Assembly: GCA_937921825.1 (NCBI GenBank) | Contig: CAKZVK010000024.1 | Location: forward strand, 1 to 64,000 | Direction of reading: 5' to 3' | DNA: 64,000 bases | Source: an uncultured Saprospiraceae bacterium | Lineage (GTDB): Bacteria > Bacteroidota > Bacteroidia > Chitinophagales > Saprospiraceae | Part shown: positions 49,801 to 60,300 of the stretch, piece by piece | Numbering within the stretch: position 1 is the first letter of the stretch | How the letters are laid out: the number at the start of each line of letters is the position of its first letter | Program-made: the position numbers and the translations under genes | Notes under the pieces: generated by a model | Seen by the model: only the letters and a program-made list of their open reading frames with translations | Database searches by the model: none | Told to the model about the DNA's origin: nothing

Positions 49801-52471
49801 TCTACAATTCGATCCGAATGTACTTTGCTACAGAGAGATTAGAAATATAAATCCAGCTGTTCCTACAATGAATAGCGGATTTATTGATGTTAATACTCCA
49901 GGCATCATGAAGCTGGCATGGTCAGATCCTAATAGACAAGGAAGAACTATAATAGATGGACCAGGAGAGGAGACTTATTTTAGTGTCTGTTTTGATGTGA
50001 AGCTACCTTGTGACCAGACTGCGAATGTAGATGTGCTCGTGGATCCTTCTGTTGCAGCTTTCTTTGAAGTTGTAAATGAAACAAATCAAACGACGCCTCT
50101 GCCATTCACTTTTGACAATGGTTCTGTGACCTTGGATTGTGATGGTAACCCTATGCCACCTACTATTACAGGTCAGAATATAGTCAACCCTAGATGCAGT
50201 GATGAGAATAATGGGGCTATAACCGTAGATTTTGTTGGAGGGGTAGGAGTGACTAACTGTTCTTGGACAGGTCCTAACGGTTTCTCAGCATCATTTGATA
50301 ACTGTAATGGCACGACAGGGATTTCTGGTCTTGCTCCAGGTACATATACGATCCGTATCACTGATAGTGCTAACAATGCAGCTACAGAATTTTATAGCAT
50401 AACAGCACCAAGCCCAATTGCCATTAATGCAACAGTAACTAACGTCACTTGTGATGCACAAGGCAATACCATATTCGGAATGATTCTAGTGAATCCTTCT
50501 GGAGGCACAGGACCTTATACAGTTAGCCCTACACAACAAAATCTTATCAATATAAATGAAGGGGATTATAGAGTAGAAGTAACTGATTCTAGAGGTTGTT
50601 CTGTAGTTCAGTTCTACAGTGTCGGAAAAGATTGTGACCAATTTGAAATAACTTCTTGCTCTGCTACAGTAGTTTCACAATCAGAATGTGGTCGAGGAGG
50701 TAGAATAGAAACACAAGTAGTAGGCGGTCTGCCGCCTTTTGCTGTTTCATATAGTCCAGCTGTTTCTGATATAAATAATATCCCTCCAGGTGCTTATTGC
50801 CTTACTATTCGTGATGCTAATGGAAGTGAGTGCAAAACCAATACGGTCACTGTCTTTGATAGTACGCTGCCTCTCAATGCTTTTGTATCTAACATACAAC
50901 CGGGTAATTCATGCACCTTGGTAGGAGGTAGTGCAGACATAGAGGTCGTAGGAGGTTGTCCACCTTATGCTTGTTCTATAGGACTTATCATAGGAGGTGT
51001 ACAGCAAGGTGCAAATAATTGCTCTACTAGTAATAACATCTTACCTGGCCTTTATTACTTGAGGGTAAGAGATAACAATAACAATATCTTTGAGACTCAG
51101 TTTACAATACCGAACATGCCTATCGCACCTCTAACTTCTAGTGTTTCTAATCTAGAAGATGCTGGGCCATGTAGTTATGATAATGGTTCGGTAACTATAG
51201 GTGCTGCTGGGGGTTGTGGTCCATATACTGTAGAGATAGAAGAAGAAAATAATCCAGGTACTCTAGTAGCGAGTGGAGCAGGTAATGTGACTTATCAGTT
51301 ACCCACTGGTTCATATATAGCAACTATTACTGATAATGATGGGAGTAATCCTTCTATGAGTACTGAGACCTTTACAATTGGTGGTCCAGATCCTATAACC
51401 CTAGCTGGAGTATATGAAGATATAGACTCTTGTGATATTAGAATACCATTTGCTGGAGGTACACCACCGTATAGTTTTGAATGGTTAGATTCTAGTAATA
51501 ATCTTGTATCAAGTGATGAAGTATTGGATCTGACTAATGAAATGCTTGCAATTTGTGATACAGCATCTGTGACGAGAGTTTACACTGTGATAGTAACTGA
51601 TGGCTCTGGTTGCGTATTTAATTTTGAAGAATCGATTGAATGTATGGGTTTACTGCCTTGTGGCGATCCAGGAGTTCTATCTGTAAGTGATCTTGAAGGA
51701 AGTACTGTAACTTGTCCAGAAGATACTGATGGTACTATCTCAGGTGTCATAGCTCAAGAGCCTGCATTTGCTCCTTATACAATCACAGTAAGTGACCAAA
51801 ATGGAAATGAGTCTAGTATTATCCAGAATGATGTGGGACCATTTACTTTCCCTAATCTGAGTGCGAGTAGTTATACTATGATGATTACAGATATCAATGG
51901 TACAGACTGGTTCCTCGGTTCTAATATTATCGTGGGTTCTAATGAGCCAATCGACATAGAGCTATTGGATTCCTCATGTGAGGATGGCCAAGGTGTTCTA
52001 GAGGTTAGTTTTTCTGGAGGCACGGGTAATAATTATACATTGGAATGGACCTATCTAGGTCAGGCATTTTCGGCGGAGCCTAGAATCACTGACCTTGAAG
52101 AAGGGTCCTACTTTATAGAAGTAGTGGATGGTGCTAATTGTAGCCAATCACGTGTCTATGATGTGATGTGTGATGAAGTCATCGAAGATTGTGACATCTA
52201 TGATGGAAGACCAGTCATTACGCCTAACGCTGATGGTATAAATGATGTGTTAACTATCGAGTGCGCCTCAGCAGATCAGCAACTAAGTATCTATGATAGG
52301 TGGGGTAACATGGTTTACTCTGCAGATTATGGTGCTGGTTGGGAAGGATTGGATAACGATAATCAGCGATTAGGAGAAGGAGCCTATTATTGGGTTTTAT
52401 TGGTTGAGAACGCTGACGGTACCGCAGAACGAATAGAAAAAGGAACTGTCACCATACTCAGAAATGAATAA
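46835..52471 (+). CDS. Seven-module cohesin-like T9SS scaffold (1878 aa)
   Basis: A secreted modular protein. Signal peptide MSLRIHVIFILLLSSITGYAQ. Seven tandem modules of about 150 aa start near residues 22, 187, 339, 490, 643, 799 and 955. Each has the cohesin-like pattern: V-C-(I/V)-P-(V/M)-x-V, FTNINSVNGSLMWDPTIL, NGMLGFSWLDLSG, then LLELCFDVVG. About eight SprB-like repeats follow from 1110 to 1780 (VGGxPPYxVxx, GxYxVxxTD). The last about 90 residues are a gliding-type type B sorting domain (VITPNADGINDVLTI, LSIYDRWGNMVY). The PorP/SprF gene follows at once, the usual pairing for type B substrates. Cohesin identity is inferred from strand pattern, not from a search. Confidence 0.82.
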   Translation: MSLRIHVIFILLLSSITGYAQTPLNFITTQTSVPAPGSTLDVEVRFADFNDLIGVNAYILWDSTVMEIDTIPFVDTSNTLPGFSRASLALPSMNNLNPEQGQMKMFWFSGGAVSIPDSTHLFTMRFNVVGTPCDSTTFTLGNVGSFPTQMTEILNAAGEDIGGIITGPVVEIPGTNCNMMTASPVGFDLLNVTTMSGSNICMPLVVSNFDSIDSFGGSLAWDPNVLSYTGVQAFGVNNFSATDFNELQTSAGSLTYTWIDNSGVNPETLGNGATLFEVCFDVLGSPGSSGQVNIVDTPTPVSITKAQPDPTNPNSILLQFTTSAGIVSVQQIAQPDPVTFHFADVSADMGTNVCIPVTVDDFTNINSVSASLSWDASVAQYTGSQAYALNNFTNNNVNSNNASSGELGFTWSDISSANPATLSNGSTLLELCFDMVGAQGTSTGVNFSNSPFPIMVTQQNSTPGQPAITLQTMLDNGSIAVNNNSLADVVFTLPNLSGNNGDNVCIPVTVDGFTNINSVNGSLMWDPTILSYTGLGNSNLPGLTPSSNLNESQTGNGMLGFSWLDLSGSTPVTIPNGGTLLELCFDVVGSQNAVTTLKMTDSPTIISVSEQPASPSEPSIELSFSLENGSYTVINGPNTGSGVTLTMGSASGSCNDNICVPMTASGFTDINSFNGSIQWSPTELEYTGIANVALPGLTPSGNLNETQTGNGMLGFSWLDLSGSAPVTLASGATIFEVCFDVIGSNSNSTSALTTIDSPTIISISAQPANPSDPSIELMFNLQPGNFTINAGCTPTTGGVDFILSEVCAAPTDNTVCVPLEVNNFTNVSQLDFSLMWDPTVIEFDEVDEVLLAGFNETNNINTNQIDNGMLSFIWFDDTGANPATFADGTAIAEFCFDVIGGNGDVSVVKMFDGQSVGLTDIAVGVAGATPSDPVMPTTYTLDDGEVEIKTASPDFHLSVSETTTETPGGVACVDLNVVNFNNLIITEWNLQFDPNVLCYREIRNINPAVPTMNSGFIDVNTPGIMKLAWSDPNRQGRTIIDGPGEETYFSVCFDVKLPCDQTANVDVLVDPSVAAFFEVVNETNQTTPLPFTFDNGSVTLDCDGNPMPPTITGQNIVNPRCSDENNGAITVDFVGGVGVTNCSWTGPNGFSASFDNCNGTTGISGLAPGTYTIRITDSANNAATEFYSITAPSPIAINATVTNVTCDAQGNTIFGMILVNPSGGTGPYTVSPTQQNLININEGDYRVEVTDSRGCSVVQFYSVGKDCDQFEITSCSATVVSQSECGRGGRIETQVVGGLPPFAVSYSPAVSDINNIPPGAYCLTIRDANGSECKTNTVTVFDSTLPLNAFVSNIQPGNSCTLVGGSADIEVVGGCPPYACSIGLIIGGVQQGANNCSTSNNILPGLYYLRVRDNNNNIFETQFTIPNMPIAPLTSSVSNLEDAGPCSYDNGSVTIGAAGGCGPYTVEIEEENNPGTLVASGAGNVTYQLPTGSYIATITDNDGSNPSMSTETFTIGGPDPITLAGVYEDIDSCDIRIPFAGGTPPYSFEWLDSSNNLVSSDEVLDLTNEMLAICDTASVTRVYTVIVTDGSGCVFNFEESIECMGLLPCGDPGVLSVSDLEGSTVTCPEDTDGTISGVIAQEPAFAPYTITVSDQNGNESSIIQNDVGPFTFPNLSASSYTMMITDINGTDWFLGSNIIVGSNEPIDIELLDSSCEDGQGVLEVSFSGGTGNNYTLEWTYLGQAFSAEPRITDLEEGSYFIEVVDGANCSQSRVYDVMCDEVIEDCDIYDGRPVITPNADGINDVLTIECASADQQLSIYDRWGNMVYSADYGAGWEGLDNDNQRLGEGAYYWVLLVENADGTAERIEKGTVTILRNE

Positions 52472-52498
52472 TTCTAAAGCTCTATAAAGAATTTAAAC

Positions 52499-53482
52499 AT
52501 GAAACGATATTTATATATACTCTTCTTAGTTGCTGTTAGTACTACTGTATTTGGGCAAGTAAGGTATTTTGACGAAAGATATATATCTACCCTAAGCTAC
52601 TTGAATCCAGTGATTATCAATCCTGGAGCCTCTGGTGCCATGGGTACACATCAGATTATAGTTAACTACAAGAACAAATGGGCTTCCTTTCCGGATTCTC
52701 CAAAGTCTTATCTATTAAGTTATGATGGCCCGATTGCTGAAAGATTAGGATTAGGTATACTCGCATCTTCTGATAGTAATGGCGCTCTAGAGACAACTAA
52801 GATTCAAGGATCTTTGGCTTATACTATTGAGTCAGTTAATAATGTAATCAGAGCTGGATTTTCTGGAGAATATGTCAATCACGGCTTATCCTCTGATGTC
52901 CTTACCAATAAATATATTCAAGAAGGCGATGCGATATTAGTAGACAGAGAGGCAGGGAATGGTTTTATAGATGTTAGTGTAGGCGCTTATGGGGTATATG
53001 ATAATACGATCACCTATGGACTAGCTTTACCCTCTTTAGTAAGCAGTCGTATAGATACAGATTCTGAAGACACTTTTACTAGAGAGATCGGCTTCATCTT
53101 GAATGTGGGTTATATCTATAGGGTAGAAGGCGTAGATGCTGTCTTTGAGCCTTCAGTCTTTATTAAGCAGTTAAACAATGTACCTTTCCATACAGATATA
53201 AATCTTCTGGGAAGATTTGCAGACGATAAGCTGAGAGGAGGTATTACTTATACAGTCGGTGGCGATAAGAGAGTAGGCTTTACTATGGGTACCACTTTCA
53301 ATGCTATGACACTGAACTATAGCTATAATGCAAGCAGACATGAGTTCCAGACCTATAACAATGGAACACATGAGTTTTCATTGAGGTTTGATATTGGAGG
53401 AAAGAGCCTAGGAAATAGTGTGATAGATATGAAGGGAGACGATATGGACGGTGAGAAAATTATAGAAGCGATTGAAAATTAA
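52499..53482 (+). CDS. PorP/SprF family T9SS membrane protein
   Basis: A 327-aa outer-membrane protein with signal peptide ending VSTTVFGQ. The family opening is present: YISTLSYLNPVIINPGASGAMG, then IVNYKNKWASFPDSPKSYLLS, followed by a porin-like series of amphipathic strands. SprF-type proteins deliver or anchor type B T9SS substrates such as SprB, and their genes usually follow the substrate gene. Here it starts 27 nt after the seven-module scaffold, so that protein is its likely client. Confidence 0.92.
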   Translation: MKRYLYILFLVAVSTTVFGQVRYFDERYISTLSYLNPVIINPGASGAMGTHQIIVNYKNKWASFPDSPKSYLLSYDGPIAERLGLGILASSDSNGALETTKIQGSLAYTIESVNNVIRAGFSGEYVNHGLSSDVLTNKYIQEGDAILVDREAGNGFIDVSVGAYGVYDNTITYGLALPSLVSSRIDTDSEDTFTREIGFILNVGYIYRVEGVDAVFEPSVFIKQLNNVPFHTDINLLGRFADDKLRGGITYTVGGDKRVGFTMGTTFNAMTLNYSYNASRHEFQTYNNGTHEFSLRFDIGGKSLGNSVIDMKGDDMDGEKIIEAIEN

Positions 53483-53824
53483 TAAAAACAGATAGTGTTC
53501 AAACTACGGTTACTATATATTAAAATAAATATATATATGAAATATACCAATACGTTGGTACTTCGATCCTGATTTGAAAAACTATCTTTGTCAAGATAAG
53601 AAGCATGCCATAGGTATGTTTCCACTAAGCGTATTTTTAAAAGGACAGTCTACACGAAGAAAAAGACGAAATCATCTTCAGATTATCCTTTAATCAAGTT
53701 TGGTAAAAATACAGAGCTGTATTGCTTTGTATTGGTTGTGAAAACCATTGTACTGGTATTCCAGTGCTATTATTTTATAGTATTATTTGATTATTTAAAC
53801 TTAATTATTCAAAAACTCAATCTC
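53483..53824 (+). other. Intergenic leader region
   Basis: The 342-nt AT-rich gap holds TATCTTTG at 53583-53590, an exact TAnnTTTG match. It also has a short inverted repeat, ACCAA/TTGGT, at about 53546-53559. If the -7 element is used, the downstream small gene would have a leader of over 200 nt. The ORF track extends the next gene into this gap without a recognisable signal, so the later start is preferred. Confidence 0.4.
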
Positions 53825-54316
53825 ATGAAAAAAGCGTACAACGTTTATTCTATTCTAGGGAAGGCAGTTAGTAAGGCAGCAATGTTGACTTCAGTGTTTG
53901 CGCTTTGTTTTCTCTTTTCGGGACAAGCTTTTAGTCAAGCATCTGCTCCCGATGCAATTTTTGACGATGCAACTACGATGGAGTTGATGTCTACTGTAAG
54001 AAGCAATTCGGAAAGACTCAATCCTGCATCTATTACCCCAGATGGTGCGCAAAGCATTGCACGTGCATTATACCAGGAATTTAAGGCGGATTATAACCCT
54101 GATACAGAGGGTAATCAAGAAATAGAGATGGAGATCAGAAAGGTCTTTGTTACAACTCTAGTAGATCAACTTAATAAGTCTATTGTTTTCGACCAAGCTT
54201 TTACTAGAGCGCAATCAGCTGCTCAATTAAGGTTTATGAAGTATGGTTCAGGAGCATATACAGGTCCTAACACTGTACCTGTTATTGCAGAGGAGATTAT
54301 AGCTAAGTTCTTTTAA
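53825..54316 (+). CDS. Small exported protein within the adhesin cluster
   Basis: 163 aa from the ATG at 53825; the ORF track start at 53732 lengthens it by 31 residues that spoil the signal. The signal peptide reads AAMLTSVFALCFLFSGQAFS. The mature part, about 125 residues, is helical and polar (DGAQSIARALYQEFKADY; FDQAFTRAQSAAQLRFMKYG) with no Cys. No family was recognised. It sits between the PorP/SprF gene and the 2412-aa adhesin, ending 37 nt before the latter, so it may be a co-expressed assembly partner. Confidence 0.65.
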   Translation: MKKAYNVYSILGKAVSKAAMLTSVFALCFLFSGQAFSQASAPDAIFDDATTMELMSTVRSNSERLNPASITPDGAQSIARALYQEFKADYNPDTEGNQEIEMEIRKVFVTTLVDQLNKSIVFDQAFTRAQSAAQLRFMKYGSGAYTGPNTVPVIAEEIIAKFF

Positions 54317-54353
54317 GTAGAAAATTCGATTATAACATAAACTCAATCTTATT

Positions 54354-57300
54354 ATGAAAAAGATTATTAATTTATTAACTCAATCACTAGCAGTACTCTC
54401 GCTTGTGTTAGTGTCTATGTCCTTGGGATATGGACAATGTAGCCCAGGCCAGATTAACGTAGATGTATCTTACACAGCTGGTGGTTTCAATGGTGAAAAT
54501 GGCTGGTTGCTGTGGAATGCAACTGCCGGCACCCCTACAGGCCCGATGGCTAGCGCAGCTGCTGGTTGTGATCCAAACGCAACCGTCGTCTATTCAGGTG
54601 ATGGTGGGATGAACCCTGTAGCTGGAACTACATCAATATGTGTTGCAGATGGTTCATCAGTAGAACTTTATCTTTTTGAAACATTTGGTGACGGCTGGTG
54701 TGCTCCAGCTTGTATTGATGTTTCAGTCAATGAGGACGGTTCAAACAATGGTTGTGACCCATTAAGTGTTGCTGCTTTTACTTCTTGTCCAGGGGGACCG
54801 AATGCCTTGTTTAGCGGCGCTACTCCTGAAAATATGGGTACTCCTGCGGGAGGTGTGCTTGCGGCTTCATTCACAGTGACAGGGTCAGGTTGTGCTCCTC
54901 CATCGTGTAGTATTGAATGTCCAGATGATATAGTATTATCTACTGACCCAGGTGTTTGTTCTGCTTTCGTAGAATTACCTGAGCCTGTTTTGACTGGAGA
55001 TTGTGTAGCATCACCTGTAGCTTTCGTTGAAGTAGGTGGTGATTTAGGACTACCTACTTATAATGCTACAGGATTAGATGTTAGTACGTTTACTCTTAAC
55101 GTGCCTGTTGATCCAGCAGTTTGTGCATCTTGTTTATCAACTGTTCCTTCCCTTCCTATGGAAATCTGTTTAACAGCTGATTGGGGTGGAGCTACTGCAT
55201 TTGAATCTTCAACTGTTACTGTATCTAGTCCTTCTGGCTCAGTTACAGGTGTTTTAGGTTTAGGTGGAGTAGGAGATTGTAATGAAGACTGTATTACTAT
55301 AGATGTACCTACATCTTGGTTGTGTGGACCTGGAGGAACTTCAGTTCCTATTACTATAGAATTAGGAGCAGATGCAGATGTTGATAACATTTGTGGTGGT
55401 GATGATCCACTTTTAGTAAGTTTCGCTATGCCTACGGATTGTGATTTTTATGATATTCAGGGAGCAATCGCTGGAGGTAATTATCCTTTAGGCGAAACTT
55501 GTATCACTTACCTTGCTACAGGTTCTGGTTCAGCTATCCCAACCGAGCAATGTTCGTTTAAGATAACTGTTGAAGATAACGAAGCGCCTGTATTTACTTG
55601 TCCTGTTGATCAGACAGTTAACCTACAAGGAGGAGAATGTTGTCAGTTAATTGATTATGCGGTGAATGCAACAGATAACTGTGGCCTTAAGGCGTTCGGT
55701 TTAGAGCCTTCAGTAACAACATTTGATGGTTGTGATCCTTCAGCTGCTGGTGGTTCTACTTTCGATATGATTTATTTTGACATCCAGAATAACGGTTCTA
55801 ATACTGTATTCTTGGAAACTATAAATATCCCAGTTTGGGCTGGATTAGGTTCTGGTACATTTGCTTGGGAAGTTTACATTACACCAGGCACATCAGTAGG
55901 TAATGAAACTAATTCAGGTGCTTGGACCTTAGCGGGTAGTTTACCTGAGGCAGTTTATTCTGGTGGAGATGTAGCATCAGTGCCTATTACTGGTGGATTT
56001 TCTTCTACAGCTTGTGGTGATGATGGTCTTGCGATAGGACCAGGCGAGTCGCTAGGTATAGCTGCAGGATTCCCTATCCAGTATACTGGTTCATTTGGTA
56101 TCGAGTACGTATTTGGTGCTTGTACACCTCCAACTAACGCAGACGGACTTACTCTTATTAGTAACGGAGCGACGACTAATGCTTTTGCTGGTACACTTCT
56201 AGCACCTAGAGGATTCGTGGGTAATTTCGATTACTCTGTTCAGCCAGCTAATGGAAGTGGAAGCTTTGAACTTGTTTCTGGTTTACCATCAGGTTCAGAA
56301 TTCCCAATTGGTACTACACAGCAATGCTTCAGAGCAGAGGATTGTTCAGGAAATATGTCTGAATGTAAATTCTCAGTTACTGTTAATGAAATACCTGAGT
56401 CAACAAGAGTTACCTCTTTGACTTGTAATGATAATATTAACGTATCTATAGATGAGAACTGTGAAGTATTCATCAATGCAGATATGTTCTTAGAAGGAAC
56501 TAACTATGGATGTTACTTCAACTGTTATGAAGTATATATCAAGGATGAGCGCGGAGTTATAATCTCTAGTACTTGTTCTGATCCAGAAAAGGGAGAATTG
56601 TTCCCAGATAAAGACAGAAATCCAGTAGATGTTAATGGTTGTAAAGTACAACTTCCTTGCGGTGAGTATACTTATGAAGTATACGATGCTTGTAATGATA
56701 ATCTATGTTGGGGTACATTTACTGTAGAGGACAAGATCGCTCCTATGTTACAATGTCCTAGTAGTTTCACAGTAAATTGTACTGAATCTACTGAGCCAAG
56801 AGCTACTGTCATAGGTGTAAATGCTAATACTCCAGATCCTAGTCCGATGCAGTGGTCTGCTACAGGTAATGGAGCTTCTTTGGATTATGATTTTGGACCT
56901 GTTGATCCAGAATGCATCATTACAGATGTAAATATTCAGATAGTTTTAGATCACGGTTGGGTTCCAGATACAGAGGCGACATTGACTTCTCCTTCAGGTA
57001 CTACTGTTGCCTTATGGGGTGGTACAGCTGGTGTTGCACCTTGCTTTAATCCTAACAATGATAATGTTAATGTAATATTCGACGATGAATCCGGTAATGC
57101 TTTTGCATGTCATTCACCAGCTGGTGGTCCAGATCCAAATGTAACACCTCCTGCTGATTGTCTAGGTGTAGCATATGATTATGCTGCTTTAGGCGGTTCT
57201 GTTGGGTTTGGTGCTATGAACTCTCAGGCAGGTGACTTGAGTATGTTTAACGGTGAAAACTGTGGAGGTGTTTGGACTCTTGAGATAGTAGATAACTTTG

Positions 57301-60300
57301 CCTTTGGTCAAGGTGGTTGTTTGAATGAGACTACTTTATTTGTAGAAGGAGATGGTCCAGGAGTTCCGTTACTAGCAGGTACCTTACCTACTATAACAGA
57401 CTGCGAGGATAACTCAAGAAATCAAACTTTTGTTTATGATGCTTCTTGTGGAAAAGAAACAGTGAGATATACTGATAACGTATCTGGTAGCGGATGTGAT
57501 GGTATGCAAATACTAAGAACATGGGTTGCTACAGATGACAAAGGAAATAGTGGAGAATGTGTTCAGACGATAACTGTTGAGTCTATTGGTATTGATACTG
57601 AAGGAACTGATTGGTTCTGGCCAGATACTGATGTACCTACTATAGCTTGTTTAGATGGTTCTTCTATCAATCCAGATGGCGACTCAGGTATCCAACTGAC
57701 ATGTGGCGCAGATGCTTCACCAGAAGGAATTATGAAGTATTACTTAGCTGAATATCAAGCTTGTGTACCACCTCCATCTCCGGATGCAGCTGACTACCCA
57801 ATCTACAGAGCTAATCTTAAGAGATTTGCAAGAAGTAAGGCTTTCCCTTACGCTGTAACTAACGAAGGATGTGAGTCTGATACTTACCCAGAAGAGACTG
57901 CTGTGATATTCATGGAAAACACATGTAATATTATCTTCAGCTACAATGATCACGTATTACCAGCTTGTGGTAGTGATTGTTCTGGAAATGAAAAGATCAT
58001 CAGAGAATGGACGGCTTTAGATTGGTGTGATGCGAGTACAATAACTCATACTCAGATTATACATTCTAAGGATAACAATGGTCCTCAAGTTGATTTATTA
58101 GCGGCATTTGGTGTTCAATCAACTAATGAAATGACTGTGAGTGCTGACCCTTGGGGTTGTCAAGCAACTTTCACTATACCTGCTCCTGAGCATTTATTAG
58201 ATGACTGTTCTGATGATATTACTTATACAGTTAGTGGGCCAGCTAATCTTAGTTTTTCAAATGGCGCATGGCAAGTAAGTGGCGCACCAAGAGGTGTTCA
58301 CACATATACTTATACAGCAGTTGATTGTTGTGGTAATGAAGGAACGGCTACTTTAACAGTAACTGTTGTAGATAATACACCACCTATTCCAGTTGTAATT
58401 AGAGATGTTGTTGTAGGGATGACTTATGCACCATCTAACCCAGAAGGGGGATCTGCAAAAGTATTTGTAGACCAAATAGATAACGGATCTCATGATGGAG
58501 ATTGTGGAAGAGTTAAGACATACATTAGAAGAATGGATGGCGAGAACTGTGGAAACCCAGGTAACAATACCTTCGCAAACTTCAATGATTTACCAAATAA
58601 CGTTCAGACACCAATAAATCATGATAGAAATGATCCAGATGGTGGTCAATTCGTTAAGTTCTGTTGTGCAGACTTGTTGAATGATTCATTTGATGGTGGA
58701 GATTTAGATGGTGATGGAATCAATGATTATGTAATCATACCTGTAGAGATAGCTGTATGGGATGATGCGGATGGTGACGGATGGCCAGGAAGTTCTCTTG
58801 GAGATAGATTGTCTGTGACATGGGCTAATGTAAGATTAGAAGCAAAAGTTGCTCCTATCTTAACTTGTCCTCCTGATGCAACTATTGAATGTGATCAAGA
58901 TGAGAATTCAATGTTAGTTATTCAGTCTTTCTTAGGTGGAACGGCGACAGCAGTATCTAACTGTGGGACTCTTGATGTTGAATATACTGATGAATGTGAT
59001 GAAGATTTCAATAAAGCTTGTCACCATGGTATTGTTATAAGAACATATACTATACCAGGTACTCAAATGACTTGTGAGCAAGAGATTACAATTAATGAGC
59101 CAGGTGTAGGCACAACTGAGTATTTCTCAGGTAGTTATTACCTGACTGATGCTAATGGTGATTACATACTACAGAATAATGGAAGACCTATCGAAAATGA
59201 CAATGTTACTTTCCCTTATGAAGGTGATGCTGTGGATGTTGAAAACGATGATTTCGATGACTTCTCTGAAGTAGAGCTTGATTGTGTAGATGGAATGTTA
59301 GAAGATGAGCCTACATGGGTTGCTGAAGGCTGTGGTTTAATTGGATGGTCTTTAGAGTCTGATACAATCTATCTTGAAGGAGATGCTTGTGTTAAAGTAA
59401 TAAACAAGTACTGTGTAATTGACTGGTGTCAGTATGATCCAAGTTTACCTGGAAGAGTACCAACTAATGGTGACATGAAAGGAAACGAAGAGAACCCAGG
59501 TAAGTGGTGCTGGACTGTAATAGGAAAGTTAAGAGACGAAGTTGCTCCATCAGTAACAGCTACAGATGCTGAATTCCCTGCTCAGCCAGGTGGAGGTGGA
59601 TCAGGTGGATTCCCTACATCATTGAACTGTGTAGGTACAGCTCAGATGTCTGCAGTAAGTAATGATGATGCTTCTGATTGTCCAAGTGACTGGATTAAGT
59701 GGGTAGTATATGTAGATAGTTATGATGACGGTACTCCTAACTGGGAGTGGAGTTCATTCATTGCTCCTGATGATGGTAACCAAATACCATGTTGGACAGA
59801 TACTAACGGAAATGGTATTCCTGATGTAAGAGTCGGAAGTGGCACATGTAACTTTGATAATGCTGATAGTAATGGAACAGCTCCAGGTGAGACGTTCACT
59901 ATTAACATTCCAGAAACATATCCTGCAGATTGTGATGGTTCTACTAGACACAAAGTAAGCTGGACTGCATTTGATGGTTGTGGTAATATTTCTTCTACAA
60001 CAAGTTATTTCACAATAACAGATCAGAAGGCACCAACTCCTTACTGTGTGAACTTAAGTACTGCGTTAATGGATATCCCTGTAGGTGGAAGTCCTGAAGA
60101 TGCAATGGTTGAACTATGGGCTATTGATTTCGATAGAGGTAGTTTCGATAACTGTACAGATGATGAGAACTTGTTATTCACGTTCACAGATGATGCTTCT
60201 ACAGTTATACCTGAGTTCAGAAGTGCAGCTATGACATTCACTTGTGAAGATTTAGCTGGAGGTAATCCTGCATTATTAACTCTTCCTATCTATGTATGGG

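Noticed and set aside
46895-50161. Tandem repeats considered as CRISPR or satellite array
   Set aside because: The period is about 450-500 nt, the frame is maintained and only modules 4 and 5 are close in DNA, so they are protein modules.
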